From Pyropia yezoensis (Eukaryota; Rhodophyta; Bangiophyceae; Bangiales; Bangiaceae): DNA of 64,000 nucleotides. The notes under the pieces were generated by a model. It did not search any database, had not been told where the DNA came from, and saw nothing but the letters and a program-made list of their open reading frames with translations. Shown here piece after piece: positions 19,949 through 30,645 of the stretch. The DNA lies in the NCBI GenBank assembly GCA_009829735.1, contig CM020618.1:42236878-42300877 (forward strand). The letters are read 5' to 3'. Numbering within the stretch: position 1 is the stretch's first letter; every line of letters begins with the position of its first letter. The translations under genes and the position numbers were made by a program.

Positions 19949-21397
19949 ATGGCCAAGCTGGTGAGTGCCCGGCTATTTCGCCACTACGCGCTGGGATTGC
20001 CCGCGTCCGACTCGTTGGCCGAGTTCCTGTCGGTCACCTTGCACATTGCGGGGTCGGTGTTTTTGGTTGCTTCGGCACTCCCTGGCCTGACGTCACTGGC
20101 GCACCTGGCGGGGCGGGGCGTCAACCTGTCCCTTCTCGCGGCCGTGTGCTTCATCGCGTCGACGGGCTGGGACGTCCTCGCCTCGCTCGCCGCCCACACC
20201 CTCTCTTACACCCAACTGCCTGCGGCGGTCAAGGTGGGGTGGGATGATGGCGGACGGGTGGGGGGAGGAGGGGGAGGGTGCAGGGGCGACGGGGGTGGCG
20301 ACAGCCCCGGTGGAGCCTGTCGACCGGAGCCGCCCGCCTTGGCAGGCCGCACCCACCGCTCAGGCGAGTATGCAGGTGTCGGCGGGGCCTCCACCCGCAG
20401 CAGCCCTGGTGGGCCCCTCTCGGCCAGTGGCCACCCCCCGCACCCGACGCGGGGTCAGGCCCTCTGTGACGGCATCGTCGCGCTCGGCACCTTTGCGTCG
20501 GCGGTGGCGCGGCTCAATGCGGCGCTCCTCCTGTGGCTGGCTGGTGACGGCGCGTCGACCGCGTCGACGGCAGGCCGCCGGCACGGGGTGTGGGCGGCGG
20601 GCCTGGGCGTTGCGTCCATGCTAGTCGGCCTGCCGCTGGCGGTGAGCCCGTGGGAGGCGGGCTGGGGGGGTGCCCCGCCCCCCCCCGGTGGCTGGGCGCG
20701 CGCCCACCGGATTGCGGTCGGCGTTTCCGCCATCCTCATCGCCGCGTCGGTTGCGGAATTAGTCGTGCGGCTGCGCCTGAACGAGGCGATTGAGACGGCT
20801 ACGGCGGTAGCGGCCGCGGCAGCCACGTCCTTGGGCTCAGCCGACGCCACGCAGGTGACGGTGGACCCGACGCTGTTGGGCGCCGACGCGACCCTGTCGT
20901 GGCTGCTCCTCGCGTCGTACGCGATACTTCTGGTTGGGGCGGTGGCCAACCAGGTGCGAGTGGGGGACCTCCCTACCGTGGACGCCTGGTGGGCCGCCTC
21001 CGCGACAACGGCGACTGGTGGTGGCGGCAGCGGCGGCGGTGGGGGGCGGTCCCGCGACGTGGAGGCGTGGGGCGGCAGCGGCGGATCGGGGGGAGACGCC
21101 AAGGTCGCCCGTCACGCCGCGTCGGACGCGAGCAGGGAGGGCGGGCGCGGGGGCTCTAGCGCCAACCACTCGACCGAGGCTCGCTGGGCGTCGGGCCGGG
21201 GGGGGGGGGGGGGGGGGCGCGACGGCCACGACCTGCCGGGCCGCCGCGCGCGGTCGGGGAGGGAACGCGACGGGGGGGGGCGCGGCGACGCGGCTGCCAT
21301 CGAGTCTCATGACGTGGATGCGTATGTGGGGGGGGGTGGGGGGGGGGAAGAGAAGCTGCTGCGGTCGAAAAAGTACCGCAGGGAGCGGCGACGGTGA
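19949..21397 (+). CDS. Multi-spanning membrane protein of unknown function
   Basis: 482 residues from ATG at 19949 (MAKLVSARLFRHYAL) to TGA. About six hydrophobic segments: LHIAGSVFLVASALPGL; NLSLLAAVCFIASTGWDVL; VALGTFASAVARLNAALLLW; GVWAAGLGVASMLVGLPLAV; IAVGVSAILIAASVAELVV; and WLLLASYAILLVGAVANQV. A Gly/Asp-rich loop separates the second and third, and the C-terminal ~130 residues are Gly/Arg/Ser/Asp-rich and probably cytosolic. The paired hairpins with GS and W motifs recall YrhK-type membrane domains, but I am not sure of that. Long G runs make the tail sensitive to sequencing errors. Confidence 0.6.
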   Translation: MAKLVSARLFRHYALGLPASDSLAEFLSVTLHIAGSVFLVASALPGLTSLAHLAGRGVNLSLLAAVCFIASTGWDVLASLAAHTLSYTQLPAAVKVGWDDGGRVGGGGGGCRGDGGGDSPGGACRPEPPALAGRTHRSGEYAGVGGASTRSSPGGPLSASGHPPHPTRGQALCDGIVALGTFASAVARLNAALLLWLAGDGASTASTAGRRHGVWAAGLGVASMLVGLPLAVSPWEAGWGGAPPPPGGWARAHRIAVGVSAILIAASVAELVVRLRLNEAIETATAVAAAAATSLGSADATQVTVDPTLLGADATLSWLLLASYAILLVGAVANQVRVGDLPTVDAWWAASATTATGGGGSGGGGGRSRDVEAWGGSGGSGGDAKVARHAASDASREGGRGGSSANHSTEARWASGRGGGGGGRDGHDLPGRRARSGRERDGGGRGDAAAIESHDVDAYVGGGGGGEEKLLRSKKYRRERRR

Positions 21398-23324
21398 CAA
21401 GGTGGGCGGAGCGGGGGGGGGGGGGTAGAGAGGGGGGGGGGTGGCATTTTCCCTCTGGGCCTTAATCCTCTCATGCCTGGGCTATTTGCACCCATGGTTG
21501 CTCACCCGCCTGCCGCGCAGGTTACCCACGGTCGTCCGCTTGGAGTGGACCGCTGTTTTGCACCCCACTGGCTGCTCGTCGACGAGGCAACCAGAACCCT
21601 GGGCTTGCTGGACGCCCGAGTCCGCTGGGGTGCAGCCCCCCGCTGCAGCTGGGGAGTACCCCTTCCCCTGCGCCCAGCTGGGCGGAGTCCGCTATTTGTG
21701 TCGGCTGGTTACGGCTGCCAGCCCGCCGTGGGCTCGTCCCGACGTCGCCACGGCGGTCCCGCCGCGTTGGGAATGTGGGCTCGCCCTCTCATGGGAGGGG
21801 AAGGGGCGTGCCGAAGGCTTTACGTGACTCGTTCAGCGCCCCCCCCTCGCCGTGTGTTCCACCGCAGCGTCCGTTCGCGCGGCGCCGCGGTGCCACCGGC
21901 GTCCTCTTCCTCGACGGCCAGATGAGTCCCCGGTGTCCACTGAGCTACTGCCCCGTGGGAGGCTGCTGCCACGACCGCCGCCTCGGTGGTTGGGCGCAGA
22001 GCGAGGCCCTACTGTGCTCCCGCCCTCCAGTGTGTACCTACAGTAGGTGTATAGAACCGGGGACCAATTTACATTCATTGTCATTGTCATTCCCGCGGGA
22101 GCCCCCCCTCCGCGGCGCCCGCATGACAGCATCCATGGGAGGGGTCGGGGAGGCTGACGCTTGCTGTGGGGTCCCCACGCTCGGCCCCTGTGTGGGGACC
22201 TCCCCACCCGGTGACCATCGGGGAGGGGAGTCGGAGGCGTGGGTGGGGTACATGACAGTCGGCTGCGGTCGGCAGACGCTTTGCGGCCGTCGCAGCCTGC
22301 CCGCGCGCACAGCCTGGCCTGTTGTGGGCACAGGGGGACGACGGGCTCCGGGGCGGGGGTCCACCGCTGCCGCGATCATGGCCAGTGTTTCGGCGAGGAG
22401 CGGCCAGCGCACAGAACTGACCCGCCTCCCCTGCCTCCTCTGCCTCATCCCCGCCCGAAGGCGGACGGAAGAAAGGGAGGCGAGGGCGTGGGAAGCGTAT
22501 ACGAGCGCCCATGCAGGGATGGGACCCCGCGCTCGCTTTCACTGGCGGCCACAGGGGAGGAGGGGGTGAGGGGTGGACAGAGCCGAGAAGGATGGGGGGG
22601 GGGTGGGTTGGCGGCTTGCACCCGCCGCTCTGTTCCTCACACCCATCGTCGTCGACCGCCCTACCCTTCCACGCGTCGGTGCGCCGTTGCCGCGCATGCT
22701 GCCGCAAGCGGCGCAGCCAACAGGGGCGCCCAGGCGCAGCGGGCGGCGCAAGCCGGAATCCTCTATCCCAGTCACCAAGCCGCCGGCCAACGCACCTGCT
22801 GTCCCGATTTTCGTCCCCGTGGGCCCCCCCCCTCGCGCGCGCTGCGCAACGGGAGGGGGGGGGGAGAGGGCAGGCGCATGTGACCGGCCAACCGCTGAAT
22901 GTTGCGGCCCAGCCTGCGCCCTGAGAGCTCCTCCCCCCCCCCCCTTCGGCACCCAATGTGGGCGCACACAGGGGCGGGCGTTGCCGCCGGCGGCCGCCCA
23001 CCGCCACGCGCCGTGAGGGAGCGGGAGCGGGGCCGCGGGGGCTTGCGAGCGTAGTGGTGGCGTAGAGCCCCCGGCGGCGGGTCATGGTGCGAGGCGCAGC
23101 AACTCTGACTTTGCGTTCAAGAGGTCCAGCGGTCGGCCGGGGTGCGCCGTCCGCATCCCGCCCTGCACCCATCGGCACCCCACAGCCCACCACTCTCTCA
23201 TCTCGACCACTTCTGTAGCGCACTCCCACGGCCACCATCCCATCGGGTTCATCCGTGCCGAACCCCTGCACCGCCATCCCCTCTTCCCTTTCCCTTGATT
23301 GACCGAAACCACCCGCCCATCACC
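21398..23324. other. Intergenic, no gene supported
   Basis: GC-rich spacer with G and C runs. Frames over 200 codons occur on both strands but are compositionally biased and share no domain I know. Around 22030-22100 there is a short AT-richer patch with CTACAGTAGG and repeated TTGTCA units. Confidence 0.4.
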
Positions 23325-24266
23325 ATGGCCCGCCTCATCCGTCCCACCACCCTTGTTACCAGTCTGCTGCTCGTGGCTGCCACCGCTGTGGCAGCATCTA
23401 CAACGAGCGCCGAGAACGTGGCCGTGAGCAGCTCCCGTGATCATCCGCTCAAGGCTACCCCCGCGCCTGGCCGTCGGGGCCGCATCGTCGGCGGCCGCCC
23501 CGTCGACGACTTGGACGAGTCCACCGGCGTGCACTTTATTGCCAAGCTCTTCACCCGGGACGACGGCTTTTACTGTGGCGGCACCGTCGTGTCTGACTAC
23601 CCGCATGTGCTGACGCGCGCCGGCTGCAGTCCGCAAGTGGGGGACATCGTTCGCCTCGGCGGGGCGCGCCTCTTTGATGGCCTTGTCACGCGTGTGCGCG
23701 CGGTGGCCGTCCACCACAAATACAATCCGGTAGGGGACGTGGCGGACGTTGCGGTGCTCACCCTCGAGAAGGTCAAGCCGTGGAAGTTGCGCCGCGCGGG
23801 GGTCTTGCCAGCAACGCTGAACAAGAAGTGGGACAACCCCCACGGTCTCTACCTGACGGGCTATGGGGCGACGGACAAGGCCGCACAGTCGGCAGGGAGC
23901 CTTCAGCTCAAGCGCGGCTACCTGCCCGTGGCCTCGTGGACTCACTGCCGCAAGATCACCGACGCCATCCGCGTGCCGGGGCTATCAAGGGTTGGGCTCC
24001 CCATCAACCCCAATGCGCAGGTGTGCCTGTGGGGCTCTAACCGGAGCGGCGCGCTGTGCGAGCGCGATGTGGGCGGTCCGATGTTCCGTGTGAAGAACCG
24101 TAAGATCAATCACAACGGGCAGACCGAGACGGTGCGGGTTTACGAGCTGTACGCCATCAGCAGCTTCTGGATCGCGACGACAAACGAGCGCTGCCCGCAG
24201 GGGATGCCAAACATTGGATCCAAGGTGGCAGAGTACTACTATTGGATTCAGGGCCAGATGAAGTAG
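23325..24266 (+). CDS. Secreted trypsin-fold protein lacking the catalytic His and Ser (pseudoprotease)
   Basis: 313 residues from ATG at 23325, with a good context (ACCATGG). Residues 1-24 are a signal peptide (LVTSLLLVAATAVAA). GRIVGGRPV at 52-60 is the classical S1 activation site. C84/C101 would form the 42-58 disulfide. Where S1 proteases have TAAHC, this reads LTRAGC (Gly100 for His57). Asp141 in DVAVLTL corresponds to Asp102. The GDSGGP site is CERDVGGP, with Val249 in place of Ser195. So His and Ser are replaced and Asp is kept, and the protein should be non-proteolytic. Such S1 homologues act elsewhere as binding proteins or inhibitors; no specific partner can be inferred here. Confidence 0.85.
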   Translation: MARLIRPTTLVTSLLLVAATAVAASTTSAENVAVSSSRDHPLKATPAPGRRGRIVGGRPVDDLDESTGVHFIAKLFTRDDGFYCGGTVVSDYPHVLTRAGCSPQVGDIVRLGGARLFDGLVTRVRAVAVHHKYNPVGDVADVAVLTLEKVKPWKLRRAGVLPATLNKKWDNPHGLYLTGYGATDKAAQSAGSLQLKRGYLPVASWTHCRKITDAIRVPGLSRVGLPINPNAQVCLWGSNRSGALCERDVGGPMFRVKNRKINHNGQTETVRVYELYAISSFWIATTNERCPQGMPNIGSKVAEYYYWIQGQMK

Positions 24267-26280
24267 AGCGGTGCGGGAGAACGGTGCACGTGCCGAGAGA
24301 GCCAAACTGTCGAACGCCTTTACTTACTGAAGTGGGTGTCGTTGAGAGAGTGACTCGAGTGGTTTTCTAGCGGCCTCCCTGGACCAGTCACCCCCAACAA
24401 GGGGGTAGTCTGTTGTATTGCGTATATACATATGTTTGTTTTTTATCTGATCAAACTGGCTCCACCGCGCGAGAAAAAGCAACGGCAAGCAAAGTCCTCC
24501 GGATGACCCAACACACCGCTTAAATAGGCCCCATTTTGACGGCAGCGCCGGAATGTTCTCAGACACAAAGCACAGGCTGGGAGCCCTCCCATTGGTCACG
24601 CCTTGAGCACCCAACCTCCGGCCAAGAGAGCAGATGAGTGGCTCACAGCTTCCAGCGAAGATGTCACCAAATATATCCAGCCAACCGACGGCGTGCCCTT
24701 GCATTGGATGTAGCCTACAATGGGTGGTAAAATTTCCCAGGCGCCCACCAGGCACGAACACGTGCGTGTGCTTTGTGCCTGGCCGTCAAGACTGCCCCGG
24801 TGCTCGGACACGAAAACACGGAGTTAACCCTGTGTCTCGGCAGACACGTGCACTTTTCTGGCCCCCGTCAAGACGGAGCCTTAACATGGCACACGAGCCT
24901 GTTTGCTGCCACTGCTGCCACACTTTCCGTCAAACTGTCTTCGCATCTGACTATTTAGTTCGTCTTCGAACAGCTCGCTTGTGTGTCGTCAGCCCTTAAG
25001 CACGGGATTTAAACAAGACTTGGCACAGGCAAGTTACGATTGGATCACAGTGCCGATCAATATTGATTGATCGGCATTGGAATGCCATGGCACTGTGCGC
25101 CGTCGGAACCGGCCGGCTCCTTTACTCGTGTGTCCATCGACGGTACGGTAGTCTCCCCTTCAAAGGTGTCCGTACGCCACCAATAGGGCACCATATGAGT
25201 CCCGTGCGCAGTGCCGCATGCCGGTCGAATGGGCGGTGCAGAGTTTTCCTCGAGCTGTTGGCCAAGGTGAGCCAAGGTATGTTCTTTTGTTCTGTCCGCG
25301 CTCGCGGCCTATGTCCCTGTTGTTTCTTGTAGCTCTTGAGGGCTGCTTTTTTGGGGATGATGAACATTCGACGGTATCCGACGCCAGCCTAACTCTGGCA
25401 CACGCTGGGGAAGCAAACGAATTCAATGGCGTCGTCCGCCTCGGCGGGCGGTGCCCCTGACCTGAAGCTTGACGATGGTTGCCTGTTGCTGACGAGGAGT
25501 GCATCGGTGAAGGTAGGCGATCCAGTACTAACTTTCCGACGCCGCGGTTTCGTTGTATCCCGAACACGGTCGTGCCTTGTATTGCCATGCATCCAGGTAG
25601 AGAAGCGCTGTGGACTGCTCTGTCGCTGCTTGACAGGTTGTCATCCTGTTGTCCCAAGTTACGTGTCCTATTCCGTGACATTGTTTCTCTTCTACACTTG
25701 CTTTCGTGCCACCCTTGATACGTCTGCCTTGTATGCCTTCCCTTTCAGCTTGTTCTTCGCACTCAGCTTCCGTTCCCGGCCGACCATCCTGCGGTGTGCA
25801 TTTTTGCCTAGCACCGGCACGCTCCGTGCCGCCAGGGAGAGAGGCCCGCAGCGGCTACCATTTTGTCCCAATGCATTACGCAGGCGTGTTACCCGGCTGG
25901 CTGGCGATGGTCAGCGCGTCCATCCTGATGCGCCAGAGCCGGCGACCATTTTGGGCCAACGGATGTGGGACACTTCCCAGCGAAGACATTCAGTCGGGAT
26001 GTCATCCCTAATCGCTCTTTGCGGAACCATCCGCGGTGGCAAGCGGGACTTGACACCCTGGATGCGCGCACACGGGGCGCCGCAACGCCATTGTCCCTCT
26101 TCTTCCGCCGTTTGAAAGTGCGCCGAGGAAGCTGTCACTGTTTCCCGCGCTTCTCCTCGCGTCTCGAGGGACCCAGCCCCTGCACACGATGGACGCGAGG
26201 CAAACCATGACAGCCTGACTGTCACCAACCTCGCAAGGTAAATTCTGCTCGCCTTCCCGCGGTTGGCACAACCCCTCCTG
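24267..26280. other. Intergenic, about 2 kb, no gene supported
   Basis: Clearly lower GC than its surroundings. It contains the inverted-repeat structure at 25046-25097 and short frames on both strands with normal composition but no recognisable domain. It may hold decayed transposon sequence. Confidence 0.35.
25046..25097. repeat. Nested inverted repeats
   Basis: CACAGTGCC (25046-25054) pairs with GGCACTGTG (25089-25097). Inside, GCCGATCA (25052-25059) pairs with TGATCGGC (25068-25075) around an 8-nt AT-rich loop. Confidence 0.6.
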
Positions 26281-26955
26281 TTAGCCGCCCGACGCCGCTG
26301 CCCCTCGTACCGCCGCTAGCACCTCGACCACCTGCTCATCCACCGCCACGCCAGCACCTTCCCCCCCCTCATTGCCTTCTTCGATGGCTTTCCGCTGCCA
26401 TGCCAGCCGGCCGCGGCAAACGAGCGCGAGCCCAACCCCGCCCGGCGTGTAGCCCATTTCAGCTTCCGTCCATCCCGCAGTGTCCACAATCGCCGCTACC
26501 CCTAGCGTCTTGAGGTAGCCGTACATAAAAGGGCGTAGCGGCCGGGGAACGCGGGACGCGGCAACGACGGGGGTCACGGTCAGGGAGAGGCCCTCGTCAG
26601 CTGCCGCAGCGGCTGTCGCGGCGCCAACGGCGGCAGCAGCTCCCGAGCCGCCGCGGTCTGCAATGATGAGCAGCACAAGGGGGGGGGGCGGGGGCGGCAG
26701 CGACTTCGCAAGGGCGGCGGCGGCAGCAGGGGGAAGTGGCAGCCCCAATGAGTCTGCTAGGAAGGAAGGGTTGGACGCTGACACCGCCGGCACCGCCGCC
26801 GCCATCGCCACTTTGGCGCGCAGTTTCCCAGAGGGAGCGGAGGGAGTGGAGGGAGCGGGCAGGGCGAGGCCACCCGACAGTGAACGGCCGCCAGTCGTGG
26901 CCCGCGGGCGGCCGATGCCAGGCACGGGTGGGGGCGCAGAGGTAAAGGAGAGCAT
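26281..26955 (-). CDS. Unidentified alanine/proline-rich protein
   Basis: 224 residues if the ATG at 26955 (MLSFTSAPPPVPG) is used; the frame stays open upstream to 27276 but only with a GTG. The N-terminal half is Ala/Pro/Ser-rich and contains a Pro run. The C-terminal half looks structured: LVLLIIADRGGSG, then LRPFMYGYLKTLGVAAIVDT, AEMGYTPGGVGLALVCRGRL, an acidic patch and a final helix (VDEQVVEVLAAVRG). I do not recognise the family. It could be a terminal exon of a larger gene. Confidence 0.35.
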   Translation of the reverse strand: MLSFTSAPPPVPGIGRPRATTGGRSLSGGLALPAPSTPSAPSGKLRAKVAMAAAVPAVSASNPSFLADSLGLPLPPAAAAALAKSLPPPPPPLVLLIIADRGGSGAAAAVGAATAAAAADEGLSLTVTPVVAASRVPRPLRPFMYGYLKTLGVAAIVDTAGWTEAEMGYTPGGVGLALVCRGRLAWQRKAIEEGNEGGEGAGVAVDEQVVEVLAAVRGAAASGG

Positions 26956-27276
26956 GGTTGGGGGGGGGGGAAGGGCTATGGTGCTGGGACCGTATGGTCC
27001 GGGGCGGGGGCCAGAGGAAGCGAGATAGCGCCGCCCACCGAAACCGCCTACTGTCCAGGCGAGGGAGGAGATGGGAGATGCAGTGGATGCGCACCTGTTG
27101 GACGCCCAGGCGGGTGACCAGGGGCACGCTGCCGTTGGGGGACGGCGCCAGTAAAGAGGCGGGGACGAGCCGGCGCGAGGTACCGCCGCCTGGTGCCGCA
27201 GTCGCCGCCGCTGCCGCCCGGTGCCGCTGTCGCTGCCGCTGTCGCTGCCGCTGCTGCCCCCCGCCGGCAGGAACAC

Positions 27277-28684
27277 CGGCTGGCGGCGGCGCGCGCGCCG
27301 CAGACCGCCCCCCCGGTCCCCGACGCACCCAGGCGGGCAGCACGCGACGGCAACGCAGCGGCAGGGCGGGCAGCGGCGGTCCAGCGGTCGTGGTCACAGG
27401 CGGTTACGGTCCGTGGCAGCGGCGCTTGCCCCCTCTCCCTCCCCCCCCCACTCGGCCCACCCGGGCACGGGGGAAGGGCAGTGGCCGGGGGGGGGAAGTG
27501 GGCCTGCCGTCCGGGCTCCCGCCTGGATGATACCCCTCCCAATGGGGTCATCCGTGCCTGAACAAGGAGGCGCCCGGAAGCGCCAGCCGCAGCAAGGCGG
27601 CAGTGGCGGTGGCCACCAACCCACGCGGGGGAAGTGACACTGGGATGGGGGAGGAGACGGATAGGGCAGCCAGGAAGGAAAGACTTGGGGAGGGCGGGGG
27701 TGGGTAGTCTCACTTTCTCCCCTCAATGGGAGCCCCTCGCTGCGGGTGTGCCTCGTCAGTGACGCCAGACGAGGCGTACAGTACATACATAGGCCGGGCC
27801 AGCACGCTCTGACGACGGGGCGCCATTGGGCAGGAAAATTCGCACGTGGCAGCCTGCCCACCAGGCGACCCCGCCTCCCCACCCACAGCGGCGGCGCCGC
27901 TGCAAGGCGGGGCCACGGCGGGCGACGAGCACTGCCACATCCGGTGTCTTCGCGGAGCACCCCCCTTCCTCTTGACCAAATGTCCAGTCGTCCCTCCAGT
28001 CGTCCCTCCAGGCATCCTCATGGTCGCCGCAGGGCCAACGATATGTATCGTATATATCGCGATAGCAACTAGGCGGTGTGGCGCGCGATCATGGTCGCGC
28101 GTCAGGTTCACGTGCAGTCGACAGGGCTATGGAGGCGACGGTGGCCACACTATGGCTGCAAGCTCCATGGCGTATTTAATGAACTACCATACAATTTGAC
28201 AAATTGACTGACACCCCTCTCAACCTGATTGGAAATGTACGTGCTCATGAGCTGCTCAATGCAAGCAAGCACTTCCCGCGTGGTCGGCATCGGGTCGGTT
28301 CCCCGCCGCGGGGCGTCTTCTCCTCCGCCAGCCTTTGTCCTGACAGGGGGGAGGCAGAGGGGCGCGTGTCGCGCTAGTCATGGGCTCTCGTCGTCCTTGC
28401 ACGTGCCGGCAGCTGCGTTTGTTCCCCCCCTGCGACCTCACCACCCCCGCCCTGCGAGGTGGATGGGGCGGCGGCGACCAGCGGCTGGTGCGGTGCTCCT
28501 ACCCCGACCGCCGCCACCACCACCGCCGGCCGTGTGGAACTGCCAGCCGCCGCGACGGGGACTGTGTACCTCGTCAACGCCTGCCCTTTGTGGCCTCCAT
28601 CGCTGACCATTGGCGGTGACTCATCTCCCCGGCTGTCCCTGGCTCTTTCCCCCTTTTCCACGTGCCCCATCTTTGTGGACAGCC
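27277..28684. other. Intergenic between divergent hypothetical genes
   Basis: Highly GC-rich with many overlapping frames. Short AT islands with TACATACATA (about 27782) and GATATGTATCGTATATATC (about 28040). No gene supported. Confidence 0.35.
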
Positions 28685-29851
28685 ATGGGTGCTTCCCAGC
28701 TGGCACTAGATGGGCGCCCGCTCCCTCCGACGTGGGGTCGGCATCGCCCCGCCGTCACTCTCCTCGCTGCCACTGCCTTGTCCGCCGGGGCGCTCCTTGC
28801 CGCCCCCGCTGCCGCCGCCGCCGCTGCTGCCGCAACTTCCGCCGCACCGGCCAGCATCCCCGCTGCAGTGCCGGCCGCCGCCCTGGCCGCTGGTGCCGGC
28901 TTGATGGTGGGGACACCCCCCCCGCGCCGCGCCCACCGGCGCAACAGCCCGTGGGTTGTCCCTGCCGAAGACCCCCGCGCTGCGTGGCTCGCAGAAGACC
29001 TGTCGATGGACGATGAGCTGGTGGCGGGCGGCGGTCGCGGTGGCCGGGGAGACCCCGTCGCTGCAGGCCCCCGAGGGCTCCTCACAGGTGCGGGGCGGCC
29101 CCTGCGGCTGACGATGACGGCATCCGCCGGCGCGGGGACGGCCACCACCACCCCCCCTGTAGAGGTCGCCACGGCCTTCCCATCCACCCCCGCGGGCGCG
29201 TCGGGCGCGTCGCTGGCTAAGTTTGTCGCCTCCCGCCCGTCCGTCGACACCATCATCGATGGCCAGTGTGGGCACCACGTGGGCGCCCTGCCGCTGCTCC
29301 TCCGCCGGCTGGGTGCCCTCCCCGCCACATGGGCGCCCCCGCCCGTCCGTGCCCGCGGGGGCACACCCGGCGCCTCTGCTGCCGCGGACGCTGCGGCTGC
29401 GCCACCAGAGCCCGCCTCCCCCGCTCGCAGGTACGTGTGCGTCACGGCCAACCGGGGGGAGCAGCGGCGGGTGCAGAGCGCCATGGCCGGCGCGGCCGCG
29501 ACGGTCGCTGCCGCCGCGACACCGGGTGGCGACGGCAGCAACGGTGGGGGGGGCGTGTCGCTCGTCTACCGCCTTGTGTGGCAACTCGAGGCCTCCGGTA
29601 CCGACGCGGCCGGTGTCGCGGGGGGGGTCGGGGAGCAGGGCGGCACGGGGGGCACCAGCGGCGGCGCTATCGCGGGCCTCCATCCCCGCGGCAAAGTGCG
29701 GGCGGTGGCGGTGGTGGCGCCCCGGGGCCTCGACGACCGCGCGTTTGGGCAGGCGTACCGCCGTGCGCGGAGCGGTGGGGGGGGGGTCCGCTGGCTGCTT
29801 ACCGAGCGGGGGGGGCGTCGGGGGGGATTGCAGGCATTTCAACTGTTTTGA
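28685..29851 (+). CDS. Unidentified Ala/Gly-rich protein
   Basis: 388 residues from an ATG at 28685 in good context (GCCATGG) to TGA. An N-terminal hydrophobic alanine-rich stretch (VTLLAATALSAGALLAAP...) could be a signal or transit sequence. Structured-looking parts are SLAKFVASRPSVDTIIDG-Q, HHVGALPLLLRRLGALP, RYVCVTANRGEQRRVQSAM, GVSLVYRLVWQLEAS and KVRAVAVVAPRGLDDRAFGQ. Linkers are Gly/Ala-rich. No family recognised; several G runs make small frame errors possible. Confidence 0.4.
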   Translation: MGASQLALDGRPLPPTWGRHRPAVTLLAATALSAGALLAAPAAAAAAAAATSAAPASIPAAVPAAALAAGAGLMVGTPPPRRAHRRNSPWVVPAEDPRAAWLAEDLSMDDELVAGGGRGGRGDPVAAGPRGLLTGAGRPLRLTMTASAGAGTATTTPPVEVATAFPSTPAGASGASLAKFVASRPSVDTIIDGQCGHHVGALPLLLRRLGALPATWAPPPVRARGGTPGASAAADAAAAPPEPASPARRYVCVTANRGEQRRVQSAMAGAAATVAAAATPGGDGSNGGGGVSLVYRLVWQLEASGTDAAGVAGGVGEQGGTGGTSGGAIAGLHPRGKVRAVAVVAPRGLDDRAFGQAYRRARSGGGGVRWLLTERGGRRGGLQAFQLF

Positions 29852-30165
29852 AGCGTCGGAGTGGATGGTGGGGGCGCCGGGAAGAACTGGGTATGACTGC
29901 GGGCCGAGGCGCCCGAGGAATGCAATGGGGCGCCTCACTCTTGGCATGTGTTCTTGCTTTTTTGTTCCCACATGCACGCAAGCCACCGTTTACTTGCAGA
30001 TGGACGGGAGCATGACGGCTGGGGGAGCGAGGCGGCGATGACGCTGCGTCCAGCTATCCCATGTCATGTCATGTCAGCTTTACACATGGACCGCCCACGA
30101 CGTATCTACTATATATACATGGCTACGACACAAGCGCCTCCCTGTGCCTACACACTGCCGCCCCA
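29852..30165. other. Spacer between convergent genes
   Basis: The 3' ends of both neighbours fall here. AT-rich island CTACTATATATACATGG at about 30103-30122; otherwise nothing recognised. Confidence 0.35.
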
Positions 30166-30645
30166 TCACAACAAGTTTTTGTCACAAAACTTTTGCAGAC
30201 CCTCCATAGCTGGCTCAGCCATCTCATCCATCTTGCCTTGCAGAGTAAATGAAAACGGCGCGAGGAGGTAGCGCAACCGCACATCAGCGGTGTAGTTCAC
30301 GTCCGTCCCTGGGGTGCCGTCGGCCGCGGGGGCATCAGTCAACTCGAGGGTGTCCACGGACCGCACAAAGGTGGCGTTTCCAGAGAATACGAGGGTGCTC
30401 TTGGCCTCCTCCACCTCGTACTTGGTCGTCGTATAATCCACCGACATGGGCTTGGCGTCGGGGCTGGGCTTGAACATGATGAGCCACTTGGTACCGGCGC
30501 CAAACGCGTCAGCCGGCTGGCCCGCCTGCCGGGACGACTCGACAATGGCGGGGTCCCAGCTGGATGCCCGTGACCAGTCGCGCAGGAGCTCAAAGCAGCG
30601 CGGCCGCGAGGCGGCCACGTGCAGCGTCTTGGAAAACTTGACCAT
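30166..30645 (-). CDS. START/SRPBCC-fold (polyketide cyclase/lipid-transfer-like) protein
   Basis: 159 residues from ATG at 30645 (MVKFSKTLHVAASRPRCFEL) to TGA. The layout is that of a single SRPBCC domain: first strand, FELLRDWSRASSWDPAIVES, GAGTKWLIMFK, YTTTKYEVEEAKSTLVFSG, a long strand with TDVNYTADVRLRYLLAP, and a C-terminal helix (MDEMAEPAMEGLQKFCDKN). Members bind hydrophobic ligands in a cavity between sheet and helix; the ligand cannot be predicted. The length is usual for the family and no targeting signal is seen. The frame stays open upstream to 30951, but family alignment starts at this ATG. Confidence 0.75.
   Translation of the reverse strand: MVKFSKTLHVAASRPRCFELLRDWSRASSWDPAIVESSRQAGQPADAFGAGTKWLIMFKPSPDAKPMSVDYTTTKYEVEEAKSTLVFSGNATFVRSVDTLELTDAPAADGTPGTDVNYTADVRLRYLLAPFSFTLQGKMDEMAEPAMEGLQKFCDKNLL

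Noticed and set aside
22087-23277. 396-codon minus frame
   Set aside because: Overlaps the start of the trypsin-like gene and several plus frames; composition is that of random GC-rich DNA.
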